From Meghimatium bilineatum (lineage: Eukaryota; Mollusca; Gastropoda; Stylommatophora; Philomycidae), in NCBI GenBank assembly GCA_034231615.1, contig CM067304.1, forward strand, positions 21,014,589 through 21,078,588: 64,000 nucleotides of DNA. Reading direction: 5' to 3'. The stretch's first letter is position 1, and each line of letters opens with the position of its first letter. Under the pieces are notes generated by a model that saw nothing but the letters and a program-made list of their open reading frames with translations, did not search any database and had not been told where the DNA came from. A program made the translations under genes and the position numbers. Of this stretch, positions 54,317 through 64,000 are shown in pieces.

Positions 54317-54379
54317 GATGATGAAAATTTGTTTCAAAAAGAGCCATGGGCCAAAAGAGGTTGAGAGTCACTGGGTTAA

Positions 54380-55030
54380 ATGCCATCATTATCAGAGCAG
54401 TATGCAACAACATCAAATGGGATCAGTCTGAAGCAAGTAAACATATTTCAATATTTGGGTGCATTAATAACATTAGATGGAGAACGTATTAAAGAAGTCA
54501 AATGTAGAGTTGCCCAGGTAAAGGCAACATTTCACAAGATGAAGACCATCCTATGTAATATATCTTTGTCAGTTGAGCTAAGAAAGAGAGTTGTTAGAAG
54601 TTATATAGAACCAATCTGATGCATGGATGTGAATCTTGGATGATCAGCAGAACAGTTAAAAATTATACTGAAGCGGCAGAGATGTGTTTTTTATAGAAGA
54701 ATGTTGAGAACATCATGAACAGAACAAAAAAGTGTAATAAAGATATCTTGAAAGAAGTTAATTCAAAAAGATAGCTGCTTACCCACATCAGAAAGAGACA
54801 GTCCACATTTTTGGACACATCATGAGAAGAGGAAAGATGGAACACATTGTAACAATAGGCAAGTTGAAGAGCAAGAGAGGTAGGGGAAGACCATGAGAGA
54901 AGATGCTTGACAACCTAGCATTGATGCATGGGAGAACATCGGTATCAGAAATGATTGACAGCACACACAATAGAAGGATGTGGAAAGACATGATAACCAA
55001 AGCCACACGGCAAGGACCAAAAGAAGTCAT
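54380..55030 (+). pseudogene. RTE-like LINE C-terminal fragment (family R54)
   Basis: 54380-54619 is open: ISLKQVNIFQYLGALITLDG, KEVKCRVAQVKATFHKMKTI, LRKRVVRSYIEPI. The rest, with shifts, gives CESWMISR, RRMLRTSW-type and the terminal MREDA block. In FBXW8 intron 2 on the opposite strand. Relatives at 22840-23082 and 40370-40725. Confidence 0.8.
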
Positions 55031-55039
55031 GCAAGTTAG

Positions 55040-55595
55040 TATAGGTGATCATTGATCCACACAAGGTACCTGTCCTTAGTGTTTCCCTAGTTGATGCTTT
55101 CCACGATAAACCTTATACTAATGGACGTGACCTTTTAGGGGAGGGGGGTGTAAAGTAAACCGAGATGTAGGACACAATATGTTAAACTATGACAGACTGT
55201 CACCATATAAATTCGTACATGCTAAATGATGCATGTGTAAATTAATGCCATTTTGTCGTTAGTTTAAAAATGGAAATTTTTTAATTAACACTTAACACCC
55301 CACTAAACGTCACATCCATGTAGCATGAGTAATGATGTGGATGCACAAATAGTGAACAAAATGCAAAGGAAATTATGAAATAATAGTATTAAAGACAGAA
55401 CAGTGTTATGTTTCTCCAGACTCAAGGAACAGGGAACAATTGACAGGGAACACAGAACAGAGATACATGACAAAATTGTTGTGTTGCTGTTTTCAAAGTG
55501 ACATCCTTACAACTCTGAAAGTTATAGGATTGATGATGATGATGTAATCTTTTTTTTGTTGCTGTGAGCAGGTACCGTAATTCTTAACAACCCAG
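55040..55595. other. Intronic, unassigned
   Basis: Nothing recognised in this stretch of FBXW8 intron 2. Confidence 0.35.
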
Positions 55596-55599
55596 TCTT

Positions 55600-55785
55600 T
55601 CTGATCATCTTCTTCTCGTTCGCAGTTTGACATGTCTACACAGCAAGTTCGGTTTTCTTAATAAATGCTGCTGTATTTGAAAGCTCCTCAGTGTTCCCAT
55701 ACATCGTTCTGTGGATATCCATCTCTGTGGGCGAGTGTTCTTCCCTTAACTGGTTTAGTGCATTGCAGTCTTGCTGGATGTCTTT
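55600..55785 (-). pseudogene. LINE tail of the RNase H class
   Basis: Minus strand: QDCNALNQLREEHSPTEMDI, HRTMYGNTEELSNTAAFIKK, then TGA and the GTAGACATGTCAAACTGCGA 3' end with GAA tail. Very close to 600-770. Confidence 0.85.
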
Positions 55786-55876
55786 CTGATAAAATCATAG
55801 GACCTCCTCAGTTTAGTAACCGAGGTGTATCCCAGAATCATAAAAGGTTTGCTGTCTCAAAGGCATGATTGTGTTG

Positions 55877-55905
55877 GGGGGGGGGGGGGGGGAGGGGGGG
55901 TGTGT
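55877..55905. repeat. G-rich tract
   Basis: About 16 G, one A, then 7 G; could form a quadruplex. Confidence 0.9.
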
Positions 55906-56189
55906 TTATGGATGCATGTTTAATCCCTGAAAGGAGGATTTCCAGTGTGGATGCATCCCAGGATCATCACGTTCTGCCATGAGCACAGCATACACTTCCA
56001 GGCCAATTATCTCATCAGATCTGTTGGCCTATCTGCTGCGGTGACACATCTAGCATTACCTACCACCTAGGAGTCTGCAACAAAATTTTTTTCACTGGTG
56101 AAAGGTTGTCACCAGTTTATCTCCCAACTTTGCCCTATGACATCCCTGAAAATAACACAGTGGTCCTATTCTTTGTTGTTGTTCGTCCA

Positions 56190-56700
56190 TCACAAGTGAT
56201 GATGACCATTTGTTACATCCACTTTTGAAAATTCAATTTTAATTATGTCCTTGATTATGAGTTCGTAGATGGCTAATGAGCCCTATTCGAGCTGTAAATG
56301 TCCTTGGCCAGTTCGGACATGGAATGACGACTGTAGACGGATCTTGGTCTATCCGTGACTTTCTAGCTGCTCTCCGCTGTTGAGCTGCTGCATTTCTCTT
56401 CTTTTCACAAGATGATGCGCTCTTTTTTATTTTAGAATGCCATGTAGATCTATGTTGTGCAAGTTCTTCCCATGTATCGTGGTCTATTTCAAAGCTTTCC
56501 GTGAGTTCTTTAACGAGTCCTTGTAGCGCTTCCTTTGGCCACCTTGAGATCGTATACCCTTCTCTAGCTCACCATAGAGAAGTATCTTTGGCAGACGATG
56601 GTCTGGCATACACACCAAATGACCTATTCTTTGTACTCTGAAAGAGAAGTCCAGTCTCAGGGTTGCCACACAAAGAATTATAGAAAAACAAAGAATATAA
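56190..56700 (-). pseudogene. LINE fragment of the C2H2-finger family
   Basis: Minus strand: RIGHLVCMPDHRLPKILLYG, ELEKGIRSQGGQRKRYKDSL, then after shifts RNAAAQQRRAARKSRIDQD and NWPRTFTARIGLISHLRTHN. The finger's first Cys pair is worn, but F-x5-L-x2-H-x3-H remains. The 3' end carries the CATCACTTGTGATGGACGAA block seen near 30275. Confidence 0.8.
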
Positions 56701-56904
56701 GGAAATGAAAGTTATTAGGATGAGGAAGTGTGTTCTGGGTGGCCGCTGGAACAGACAGTGGAACACTTATGGGAATGATGCTGTTTTCCAATCAAGAATC
56801 AAGTTCCCATTTTAAGATAGGTGACAGAAGAATTGACTGTTCTGGGAATCACTGACTCACAAAATGAGTTCAATTAGTTAATTGTTATTGTACTATACTG
56901 ACTC

Positions 56905-57035
56905 CATCTTCTTGTTACTTGTTCTCAAACTCCTTCTAGTTACCTGAACCTAGTTCACAGAATAAAACATGTTATGGCATGGTTTACAGTTTGATTGTAA
57001 TATCTATGGATTTCAGTCAAACACATCCAACTTCT
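56905..57035 (-). repeat. SINE-A fragment
   Basis: TTACTTGTTCTCAAACTCCT, CCTAGTTCACAGAATAAAAC, GGCATGGTTTACAG, AACACATCCAACTTC. Confidence 0.65.
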
Positions 57036-57064
57036 GTAAAAAAAATAAAAAACACAAGATGACT

Positions 57065-57360
57065 ACTGGTACTAAATTATGAAAACAAAGAACAAGTTGT
57101 AATTCTACACTTCAGAGCAAGGCATAACCAACTCCGCAGGAATGTACTTGCAAAGTTCAGAATTGGCAACACTCCTGTGTGTACATGTAGACAGGCACCT
57201 TACACAGCAGAGAAAATACTCCAAGAATGTTCTGAATATGAAATATTGAGGCAAACACGCTGGTCCAGGGAAACAACATTTGATGAAAAACTCTATGTAT
57301 CTCTGTACGAGTTACAAAATACAATCAAAATTATACAACACACAGAATTGCAGATAATGC
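57065..57360 (+). pseudogene. LINE tail of the RNase H class
   Basis: NKEQVVILHFRARHNQLRRN, VLAKFRIGNTPVCTCRQAPY, TAEKILQECSEYEILRQTRW, LYVSLYELQNTIKIIQ. Open over about 95 codons. C-x-C then E-x-ILQEC, as in other copies but with the His changed. Confidence 0.8.
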
Positions 57361-57801
57361 ACATTTCTTTCTTCTTTCTTTTCGCTTTATACCCCTTTAT
57401 GCCTTGCAGTGCAAGTTCTCTGGAGATGGCTTTTTGTGTGCTTCATGTTTGTTTTCATTGACTCTTATTTCTGTAATCCATCATTTGCAAGGTCTGCCCC
57501 TGGCTTTGCATCCATCATGTCTGTATAGTAATGCTTGTTGAGAGGCACTTTCTGATGGTAGTTTGGAAGCATGTGAAAATCACTTAATCTGTTGTCTTCT
57601 GATATAATCCAGGATTATGTCAAATAACCCTATGCCAATATGTCTAAGTCTCCTCTTGCATCTTGTATGGGAAGTCAGTCTTCCTATTTTTTGCTCCCCT
57701 TTTGAACATCTTCAAAACACAACCAAATGACTGTAGTAAATAATTATAACCAAAAAATTAGTATAAGGCACCTATAATGTGAAATTTGAAGAGATACATA
57801 C

Positions 57802-58007
57802 TGCAGTATTCATATCAAAGTCACTTAAACATTTTCCATCTGTCTCTCCAATGTTTGAGATTTTAATCCTGGTGCTTTGGGATGCTGCAACTAAGGAACA
57901 TTTGCTGCTCACATCCTGCACTGATAAACTTGTGATATCTGGGTTGTGAAAAGTGCTTGTATGGATTGGATCTGTGCCTCCATCATTCCGCCACACATCC
58001 ACAAAAC
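57802..58007 (-). CDS. FBXW8: FBXW8 exon 2 of the visible part
   Basis: Acceptor TTCTGTAAG, donor GCA|GTATGT. The first two bases complete a Gly codon from exon 1; phase 0 out. Encodes FVDVWRNDGGTDPIHTSTFH, NPDITSLSVQDVSSKCSLVA, ASQSTRIKISNIGETDGKCL, SDFDMNTA. DVWRNDGG closes a WD blade; SLVAASQSTRIKIS is the core of the next. Confidence 0.85.
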
Positions 58008-58059
58008 CTTACAGAAAAAATCATAAATTTCATATCAAGACACAGGACATCTGCTCACT

Positions 58060-58490
58060 TTTACTCATTTTAGTGTCAAAGTCATATCAGTATCATTAAA
58101 GTAAATTCAGCAATTTCAGTAACAGTAAATTTCAGTACTTTCCGTATCATTAAAGTAAATTCAGCAATTTCAGTAACAGTAAATTTCAGTACTTTCCGTA
58201 TCATTAAAAGTAAATTCAGTAATATTGGTATCTAAATTTCAGTACTTTCCACATCAGTAAAGTTATTTCAGTATGATTAAAGTAGTTTCAGTGTCTGTAA
58301 AGTAATTTCAGTTATTTCAGTATCATTAAAGTAGTTTGAGTGTCTGTAAAGTAATTTCAGTACTTTCAGTGTCAGTAATGTAATTTCAGTACTTTCAGTA
58401 TCAGTAATTTCAGTATCATTAAAATAATTTCAGTATCAGTAAACAAATTTCAGTTATTTGAGTATCATTAAAGTAATTTCATGATGAATT
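58060..58490. repeat. TTTCAGTA-type minisatellite, left part
   Basis: Units such as CAGTATCATTAAAGTAATTT and CAGTACTTTCAGTATCAGTA repeat irregularly over about 430 bp; the array resumes at 59905-60020, having been split by the element at 58494-59904. Confidence 0.85.
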
Positions 58491-58609
58491 TAACCCCTTA
58501 GCTGTGGAACTATTCTTAAGGATACGATGAAAACCCACCACCTCTTTGTGGAATCCTCATCTTTTTAGCTTCCAATGGAAAAAATCCATCTGGAAGTTTA
58601 TATTCATCA

Positions 58610-58668
58610 TAAAACAGGACTTGCTGTGTAGACATGTCAAACTCCGAATGAGAAGAAGAAGAAGAAGA
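58610..58668 (+). repeat. 3' end of RNase H-class LINE
   Basis: AACAGGACTTGCTGTGTAGA, CATGTCAAACTCCGAATGAG and a (GAA)n tail. Confidence 0.75.
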
Positions 58669-58930
58669 TAATCATCATCATCATCATTAGGTGCCATGCC
58701 GGCTGGCATAGGCGGTCATGGCACTCTATAGCTCTCTGTCCACAGTACTATGTATCAAGGACGTTGTTGTTTCTTTGCCGTACCAGGTTGTCAAACTAAT
58801 ATTTTCTCACGTTGTCGCCCTCTATCTCTATTGCATTCAATTTTGCCTGTTGTGACTATGTTCTCCAAACCTACCTGTCTCATGAATAAGTTTATAATAA
58901 TGCACCCACATTAATTTTTTCCCTGAGAAA
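58669..58930 (-). pseudogene. RTE-like LINE 3' fragment
   Basis: (ATC)n tail at 58669-58687, then GGTGCCATGCCGGCTGGCAT and CTCTCTGTCCACAGTA, as at 61141-61215; the coding part is worn. Confidence 0.65.
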
Positions 58931-58988
58931 TTAAGAAGAAGAAGATCTCACTCAGCAAAATGGCGGCAATCCCTCATCACATCCTTAA

Positions 58989-59877
58989 CCTTTAGCAAGC
59001 CAGATTAAAAAATATGAAACGTCTCCCTGCCACCGGATTCTTTTTTGAAAATTTGCGTTATTGATGGTGACTGTTTTGAAAATGTGATAATTTTTTGGTT
59101 GTTAGAGATATTTAAATAATATTCGCACATATAAATAAAGAATTGAATTATGCATATATTGGTGTAATTTATGTACGTGTGTGTGTGATACCAGACATAT
59201 GAGAAAGTGGTAAAGACGTTTTTCACAAAAAACATATATTTTATAACAAATAAAGAGGAAAAAAATAAGTAAAAAAATAACTTACTTTATTTATCGAATT
59301 CCTTGGCAATACTGTAAACTAAATCACGCAAATCTGTTGTATTTATGTTCTTTCACTGCGAAATTATCAAAATATAGCCGGGGGAACTGTATAAAACTTG
59401 TAGATTTGCAGTAAAATAGTTCTTTGAGCTTAGGCCTAGAGTTATTTTTTCTGCCACTTCAAAATATTCGATATCAAACATACAAGTCCCCAAACCAACA
59501 CAGCATTCTGTATATTCACTGCTGTGAAACTAAATAACCTAATAATTCATGATTCAAGCCACGATTCAATGTTATTTTATTCGAAATACAATGAAATAAA
59601 GGTCTATAAAACCGATCCACCATCATGGCATCGTACCGGTGTGCAGATGTGGTCAGATTAATTGCTCTTAAACTTTTACGAATAGCTAGCCATTCTGAAA
59701 AATGATCATTTCGGAAGTGGGGGATGTACCGGCTTCGATTGCGCATACCCCAGCTATGTGCACGGACTGTGGTACGTGTAAATCTCACGATATTCTCGTT
59801 GGGTGGGACGGGCCGCCAACCGCTCGCACCGCCATTTTGTTTCTCAGCGGCCGGGGTTGATATAGGCTTGGTGAAGG
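58989..59877 (-). mobile_element. 889-bp TTAA-flanked element, copy 2
   Basis: Inverse copy of 36428-37314, 889 against 887 bp, with TTAA at 58985-58988 and 59878-59881. It sits in the palindrome ATCC-TTAA-GGAT of the outer element. The 76-codon stretch at 59005-59235 equals that of copy 1 with few changes. Confidence 0.85.
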
Positions 59878-59904
59878 TTAAGGATACCTCCGGCAGCTAA
59901 TGGA

Positions 59905-60020
59905 TTAAGTATCAGTTAAGTAATTTCAGTACTTTCAGTATCAGTAAAGTAATTTCAGTATCATTAAAATAATTTCAGTATCAGTAAACAAATTTCAGAT
60001 ATTTGAGTATCATAAATGAA
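59905..60020. repeat. TTTCAGTA-type minisatellite, right part
   Basis: Continuation of the array at 58060-58490. Confidence 0.85.
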
Positions 60021-60112
60021 TAATAATAATAAAACAATGAATAATACAGAACAAATGATTAATTTAAAAACATCTTTTTAAAATTAAAATAAACATACAA
60101 AAAAAGACATAC

Positions 60113-60288
60113 CATGTCTAAATGATGCCGCTGTGATAAATTCTGTTGTTGCCACTTGTTTAATTTCATTGTGGATTCTACCCAGGTCCTCTGCACTTTC
60201 ATCAAGAACTAGAGCTGTGTTGCTTGCATTAAATGTATATTCATCTCCAGTTTTTGTATCCCATGACCGGACATTACAGCTAGTGTAC
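60113..60288 (-). CDS. FBXW8: FBXW8 exon 1 of the visible part
   Basis: Most upstream exon found. Acceptor TATGTGCAG (weak pyrimidine tract), donor ATG|GTATGT. One base completes a codon from an exon outside the window; one base begins a Gly codon. Encodes YTSCNVRSWDTKTGDEYTFN, ASNTALVLDESAEDLGRIHN, EIKQVATTEFITAASFRH: VRSWDTKTG is the closing strand of a WD blade, and FITAASFRHG-FVDVW (with exon 2) the next. FBXW8 of mammals has about 600 residues and the eight exons give about 396, so the F-box and first blade lie beyond 64000. Role by family: substrate receptor of the CUL7 E3 ligase. Confidence 0.8.
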
Positions 60289-60299
60289 CTGCACATATG

Positions 60300-60935
60300 A
60301 ATGGTTTCAGTGGAGAGAAATGTATATAGTGAGCTGTTTATAGATGCAACTATTTGTAATCACAACTGGGTTTACCCTTTTCTTGGCCTGCTTCTTAGTA
60401 ATAAATGTCATGTTCCTACTGCCTAGGATGGGAGGGGGAGGGAGGAGAGAATACTTGGCAACTTTTCTTTTATAGTTAGAACAATTACAATTCTGTCCAA
60501 TCAGCTGATCCATCTGCAGTGATGGCAGACCTAGCATTCCTTGCCACACAGAAGTCTGCCACATAAGAACAAAGGTGTAATCTTGTATCTCTTTGTCATC
60601 CATAGGAACCATTCAACAGAAAAGAAAAGTAAAAATCGAGACAAGTCATGCAGTAATAATAATAATTTGTTCACATGATAGACTGTCAGCCCATTCCCAA
60701 ACTTTCCTTAATCTCCTACTACAACTATTCTTTACACTCTGAACTAGAAGTTCAGGACCTGGTTGTCACAAGGACGGAAGTGCAACATATAGATCTGCAT
60801 CTCAAAGTCTTCTATAATATTCTCTTCAAACTAATGTGGATAAAAATAGATATGCAAAAGGGGATTTTTAACGTTTGGATTAGAAGATTAATCATAACAG
60901 CAGAAGATCAGGCTACAAATCAGGCTAGTTAAAGT
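60300..60935. other. Intronic, mostly unassigned
   Basis: Contains one unit of the ACTAAATGTCATGTTC-type repeat near 60390. A 101-codon minus-strand open stretch (60307-60612) has no splice support and no resemblance to the gene. Confidence 0.4.
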
Positions 60936-60939
60936 ATAA

Positions 60940-61157
60940 TAACCAAACTACCAGAGGATATCCGACAAGAGGAAAGTTCAAAACATGAGGAAGACCAATA
61001 ACCAGATGGGTGAAGACAATTGAAAAAATCTTAAAATTACATAGGCTGACCATGGTCAATGCGACCCAAATTGTCAAAGAAAGATAACTCCAACTCCCCC
61101 CCCCCCATCGACATTTAACGCCACAAGTGGAAATGGCAATCATCATCATCATCAGGT
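60940..61157 (+). pseudogene. RTE-like LINE 3' end
   Basis: GRPITRWVKTIEKILKLHRL then TMVNATQIVKER, and HRHLTPQVE with an (ATC)n tail at 61139-61154. A C-run at 61098-61107 has shifted the end. Confidence 0.7.
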
Positions 61158-61225
61158 GCCATGCCTGCTGGCGTAGGCGGTCTCCACAGCTCTCTGTCCA
61201 CAGTATTATGTATCAAAGTCATGGT
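61141..61225 (-). repeat. RTE-like 3' end, inverse orientation
   Basis: GGTGCCATGCCTGCTGGCGT and CTCTCTGTCCACAGTA as at 58690-58750; the two LINEs share one ATC tract tail to tail. Confidence 0.6.
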
Positions 61226-61439
61226 TTGGAAATGGCAATAGATAGACAGAATTATAAGGTCACAACATCCAATTATGTGATCAATGTGTGTGGTTGTACA
61301 TGCAGGACAATGTACGAAGTGGTGACCTTGGTCCAAGAGTGTACAAGGAATAAAGTGCAGTTATGCATTTTTGGAGGGTAAAAAGAGCTTCTGTCAATGA
61401 TATTCATAAGGAGATATCTATTTACCTATATATCTATGT

Positions 61440-61680
61440 ATGTGACATGTTCTTTATGCAATGGTGTCCTCACTGTCACTCTGTAGGCCTGTAAGTGCAG
61501 TGTAATCTGTCCAGTCTTTTCCAGTGTCATGTTCAGTACGTCTTCGATATCCTGTGTCCATTGTATCTCTGATCTGCCTCTTGTTCTCTTTCCTGTTAAC
61601 TTTTTCCTCCATGATTAATCTTTCTAAACCATTGTGTCTCTTTGTCTATTGTATTTCTCCAGGTAAATGATGGTTGTTAG
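61440..61680 (-). pseudogene. RTE-like LINE C-terminal fragment (family R1)
   Basis: GTCCTCACTGTCACTCTGTA and CTCTTGTTCTCTTTCCTGTT correspond to 1090-1235. Confidence 0.65.
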
Positions 61681-62000
61681 TATCCTAACTTGCTGTTAAC
61701 CATAGAGGTGGAAGCCTCAGTTGTTGTTCCAAGGCCAGATGTGTCACCATAGTTGCATTGAGCCCATGTTTTGTTCAAAGTTATCTTGATGTTTTCTATC
61801 CATAATTTTCTTGGTCTACCTTTGGCTTTGTGTCCAGATACTCTTTTGTTATATGCTCTTATTGGTATTTGGTTTGGGTTCATTCTCATAAGGTGACCAA
61901 ACTATTTTACTTGCTGTATTTCGATATGCTCATTACATGATATTATACCAACTATTTTCCTAATTTCTTCATTTCTTATTTATCTAGTTTAGTAACCATT
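61681..62000 (-). pseudogene. RTE-like LINE C-terminal fragment (family R35)
   Basis: Minus strand: RMNPNQIPIRAYNKRVSGHK, AKGRPRKLWIENIKITLNKT, then the worn end with GTTAACAGCAAG. Uninterrupted by the TTAA element. Confidence 0.8.
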
Positions 62001-62089
62001 GCAGCTTTTAGCGTAGCTATTCTTGTAGTCTTTATTTATAGCCCCTGATGTATGCTTAATGAAGTGTTATGCACTGCCAACTTACAAGG

Positions 62090-62190
62090 TCTGTTGCAGC
62101 TGGATTTTTTCACTGACCTAGTTTACATCAGGATATTCACATCTTCTCTGCCGATTAACTCACATTTCATACTCAAATGGAACACAATCA
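62090..62190. repeat. Left part of a tandem repeat split by a LINE
   Basis: TCTGTTGCAGCTGGATTTTT, TTAACTCACATTTCATACTC, AATGGAACACA recurs at 62640-62840 on the other side of the LINE fragment. Confidence 0.65.
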
Positions 62191-62191
62191 A

Positions 62192-62620
62192 TCAAGTGCC
62201 ATGCTGAGTGGTGTAGGCAATCGTGCTTCTCCACAACTCTCTGTCTCTTGTGTTGTTAATAAGTTCAGTTGGTGACTTCTTTTTGTGCCACAGTGACAGC
62301 CCATTCAGAAATTTATCTTTTTATCTTCCTCTGTCTCTTCTCCCTCTGATCTTTCCAATGGTTATCAAATATTCAAGTTTTACATTTCTCCCTAAAAATC
62401 TTTATTGTCAGTTTCTAATTTTTTCTATAATTTGCTGTTATACTCAAGCATCTCTGAGAACTTCTATATTAATTTTCTTGGCTGTCCATGAAATTTCATA
62501 ATTCTTCATAAAAACCACATCTCAGTTGCCTCCAGCTTAGCTTAGACACTTATGTTTGCTGTCCATACTTCGCTTCCATAAAGAAGGATTGGCTCATATA
62601 ACATCCCAGCACTTGAACTC
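62192..62620 (-). pseudogene. RTE-like LINE C-terminal fragment (family R38)
   Basis: Same order as 38770-39200: CAAGTGCCATGCTGAGTGGT, TCTCTTGTGTTGTTAATAAG, TTCCTCTGTCTCTTCTCCCT on the plus strand. Broken. Confidence 0.75.
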
Positions 62621-62639
62621 ACTTGAAAAATGATTCTAG

Positions 62640-62840
62640 GCACATTACTCCTGTAGTTTGCCGTTGCTTTCAGGAGGAAATCCATTTAAAGAATGGAACA
62701 CACATTATAATAACTTGCAAGGCTGTTGCAGCGAGATGTTTTTCACTGACCAAGTTTACATGTCAGGAAATTCACATCTTTCTCTCCCAATTAACTCACA
62801 TTTCACACTCGAATGGAACACAGATTATAATAAATCTATT
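62640..62840. repeat. Right part of the split tandem repeat
   Basis: GAATGGAACACACATTATAA occurs at 62693 and a near copy at 62812; TTAACTCACATTTCACACTC between them. Confidence 0.65.
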
Positions 62841-62929
62841 ATAAAACACTTCCTTAGCTTATTAATACTTCTTTGATGTAGTACATTCACAGGGAAAATA
62901 ATAAATGGTAAAACACAACTGAATGTGTC

Positions 62930-63310
62930 TCTTTATATGTCAGAAATATGTTAGCTTGCATTTTTTATAATAGTTTTGATGAACCAGTCTTTTTCTAGTA
63001 GTTCTTCGTCAATGATTATTGTAGGTTGAGTTCATTTCTTTTGATATTCATTATTTTTGTATTATTTGCATTGGGAAAATTATTTTGTGCCTCACTATGA
63101 TGTTTTACTGATATAATCATATGTTCTAAACCTCTGGGGCTTTTTTTATATTAGGGAGGTATCATCTGCATATCTAATTTCTGGAATCTCATGCCCTCTG
63201 ATATGAAGAGGTTGAAAGTATTCTTAATGTGGGTCTTCTCGTACATTTTGCATTTTGTTTTCTTCATATATATTGCACAAGTGTGGTGTGAGGATACTGA
63301 GAACTGTTCA
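62930..63310 (-). pseudogene. RTE-like LINE reverse transcriptase fragment
   Basis: Minus strand gives GHEIPEIRYADDTSLI at about 63150-63195, the RT catalytic box with both Asp, followed by a worn post-RT part. Confidence 0.7.
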
Positions 63311-63312
63311 TC

Positions 63313-63475
63313 ATATTCTTCTTCTTCATCATTCATTCTCAAACTCCTGCTCGATCTCCCTTGTAGCAAGACCATTGTCCTACTAGATTTCTAGCAGGAT
63401 GTAGTCCAGAGAATGGAAATGCGTTGTGTCGCTGTTTTATTTGCACCAATGGCCCAACACATCCGTCTTTGGCTG
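63313..63475 (-). repeat. SINE-B copy
   Basis: TTCTTCTTCATCATTCATTC, CTCGATCTCCCTTGTAGCAA, GGATGTAGTCCAGAGAATGG, GTTTTATTTGCACCAATGGC. Confidence 0.75.
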
Positions 63476-63599
63476 GTGTTTATCATATAAAGTAGTGCAT
63501 AATCAGGATCTTAATATAAATGTGAAGACTATTCGCTGTATGGCTCAAAACCTAGAAAATGACAAAACACTGCATATAAACTGCAGAAATTTATGAAAT

Positions 63600-64000
63600 T
63601 TATACATTTTCTTTCAGGTCCCTGAGGAACATAAAGCTGCAACTGTCACTCTCCAACAAGTTCTGTGCCTCTCTGCCCTCTTCATCTATGCCCAGGAGAT
63701 CCTATATCATTTGGTCTCTTCCTCAGCTGTTCCTTTTTTCAGGTATATAATTGCTTAGGAAGATTACCAAACATTAGGTGGCAGGACAAGATAAGAAATA
63801 AAGAGTTTAATGGACTAAGTTTGGTGGACACTCAGACAGAATACTAAACACTAGATTGCAGGATAAGATATGAAAATATTTGGAGACAAACAGATAAACA
63901 CGTGGACACCCAGATAGAATACTAAACATTAGGTTGCAGGACAAAGTAAGAAATGAAGAAAACAGGAAATGAACAGACAAGTATCTGGTGGACACTCAGA
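63600..64000 (+). pseudogene. LINE fragment expanded into about 92-bp tandem units
   Basis: CLGRLPNIRWQDKIRNKEF (63735-63805) and LVDTQTEY resemble the post-RT part of a LINE (RWxDKIxNEE, then VDTQI). From about 63765 the piece with ACTAAACATTAGGTTGCAGG and GGACACTCAGACAGAATA is repeated about 2.5 times to the window end. Confidence 0.55.

Larger units (their letters stand above)
58494..59904. mobile_element. Outer TTAA-flanked element with nested insertions
   Basis: TTAA at 58490-58493 and 59905-59908. Left end CCCCTTAGCTGTGGAAC against the inverse of the right end, TCCATTAGCTGCCGGAG. It lies inside a minisatellite whose two halves continue on either side, which supports insertion. It now contains a LINE tail (58610-58668), an RTE 3' end (58669-58930) and the 889-bp TTAA element. 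The termini fit a piggyBac-like element. Confidence 0.65.

Noticed and set aside
60307..60612. Upstream coding exon of FBXW8
   Set aside because: Contains a dispersed repeat phrase, lacks a matching donor and phase, and does not resemble a WD blade or F-box.

Overview
The window is metazoan nuclear DNA: AT-rich, with spliced exons, many microsatellites and a very dense load of non-LTR retrotransposon debris. The mix (several RTE-like LINE families, RNase H-bearing I/Nimb-like LINEs, LINE tails with a C2H2 finger, a Penelope-like element, a mariner, GAA-tailed SINE-like repeats) suggests an invertebrate, perhaps a mollusc or other lophotrochozoan. That placement is inference; nothing here fixes the species.

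One host gene can be supported. Eight minus-strand exons between 60288 and 37521 join in frame with GT..AG borders and matching phases. They encode about 396 residues of the WD40 part and C-terminus of an F-box/WD repeat protein that I recognise as FBXW8, the substrate receptor of the CUL7-SKP1 ubiquitin ligase. The F-box end must lie beyond 64 kb. Its introns (0.9-6.3 kb) hold most of the repeats of the right-hand 26 kb.

Left part (1-31.7 kb): no host gene recognised. It holds LINE 3' fragments, a Penelope-like GIY-YIG fragment broken by an (AT)n run, GAA-tailed SINE-like repeats (one at 3803-4081 with target-site duplications), a foldback element with a telomere-like centre (7930-8199), an internally deleted mariner with an open frame (8738-9616), a 0.9-kb terminal-inverted-repeat element (23085-23984), minisatellites, and a 392-bp insertion with a 14-bp duplication inside a SINE (28829-29220).

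Middle (31.7-37.4 kb): a full-length RTE-like LINE (31708-35108, minus) flanked by an 11-bp duplication, with an 806-codon endonuclease/reverse transcriptase frame and two lesions; then a second LINE family interrupted by an 887-bp TTAA-flanked element that recurs, inverted, at 58989-59877.

Right part (37.5-64 kb): FBXW8 exons separated by a 1-kb foldback (41092-42079), a LINE endonuclease fragment carrying twelve copies of a 24-bp unit (43787-44078), further LINE tails, a ~1.2-kb dispersed repeat with internal triplication (49930-51175), and a nest of TTAA elements in the first visible intron. Family labels R31, R35, R16, R38, R54 and R1 in the entries are my own shorthand for groups of similar LINE 3' ends; SINE-A and SINE-B likewise.
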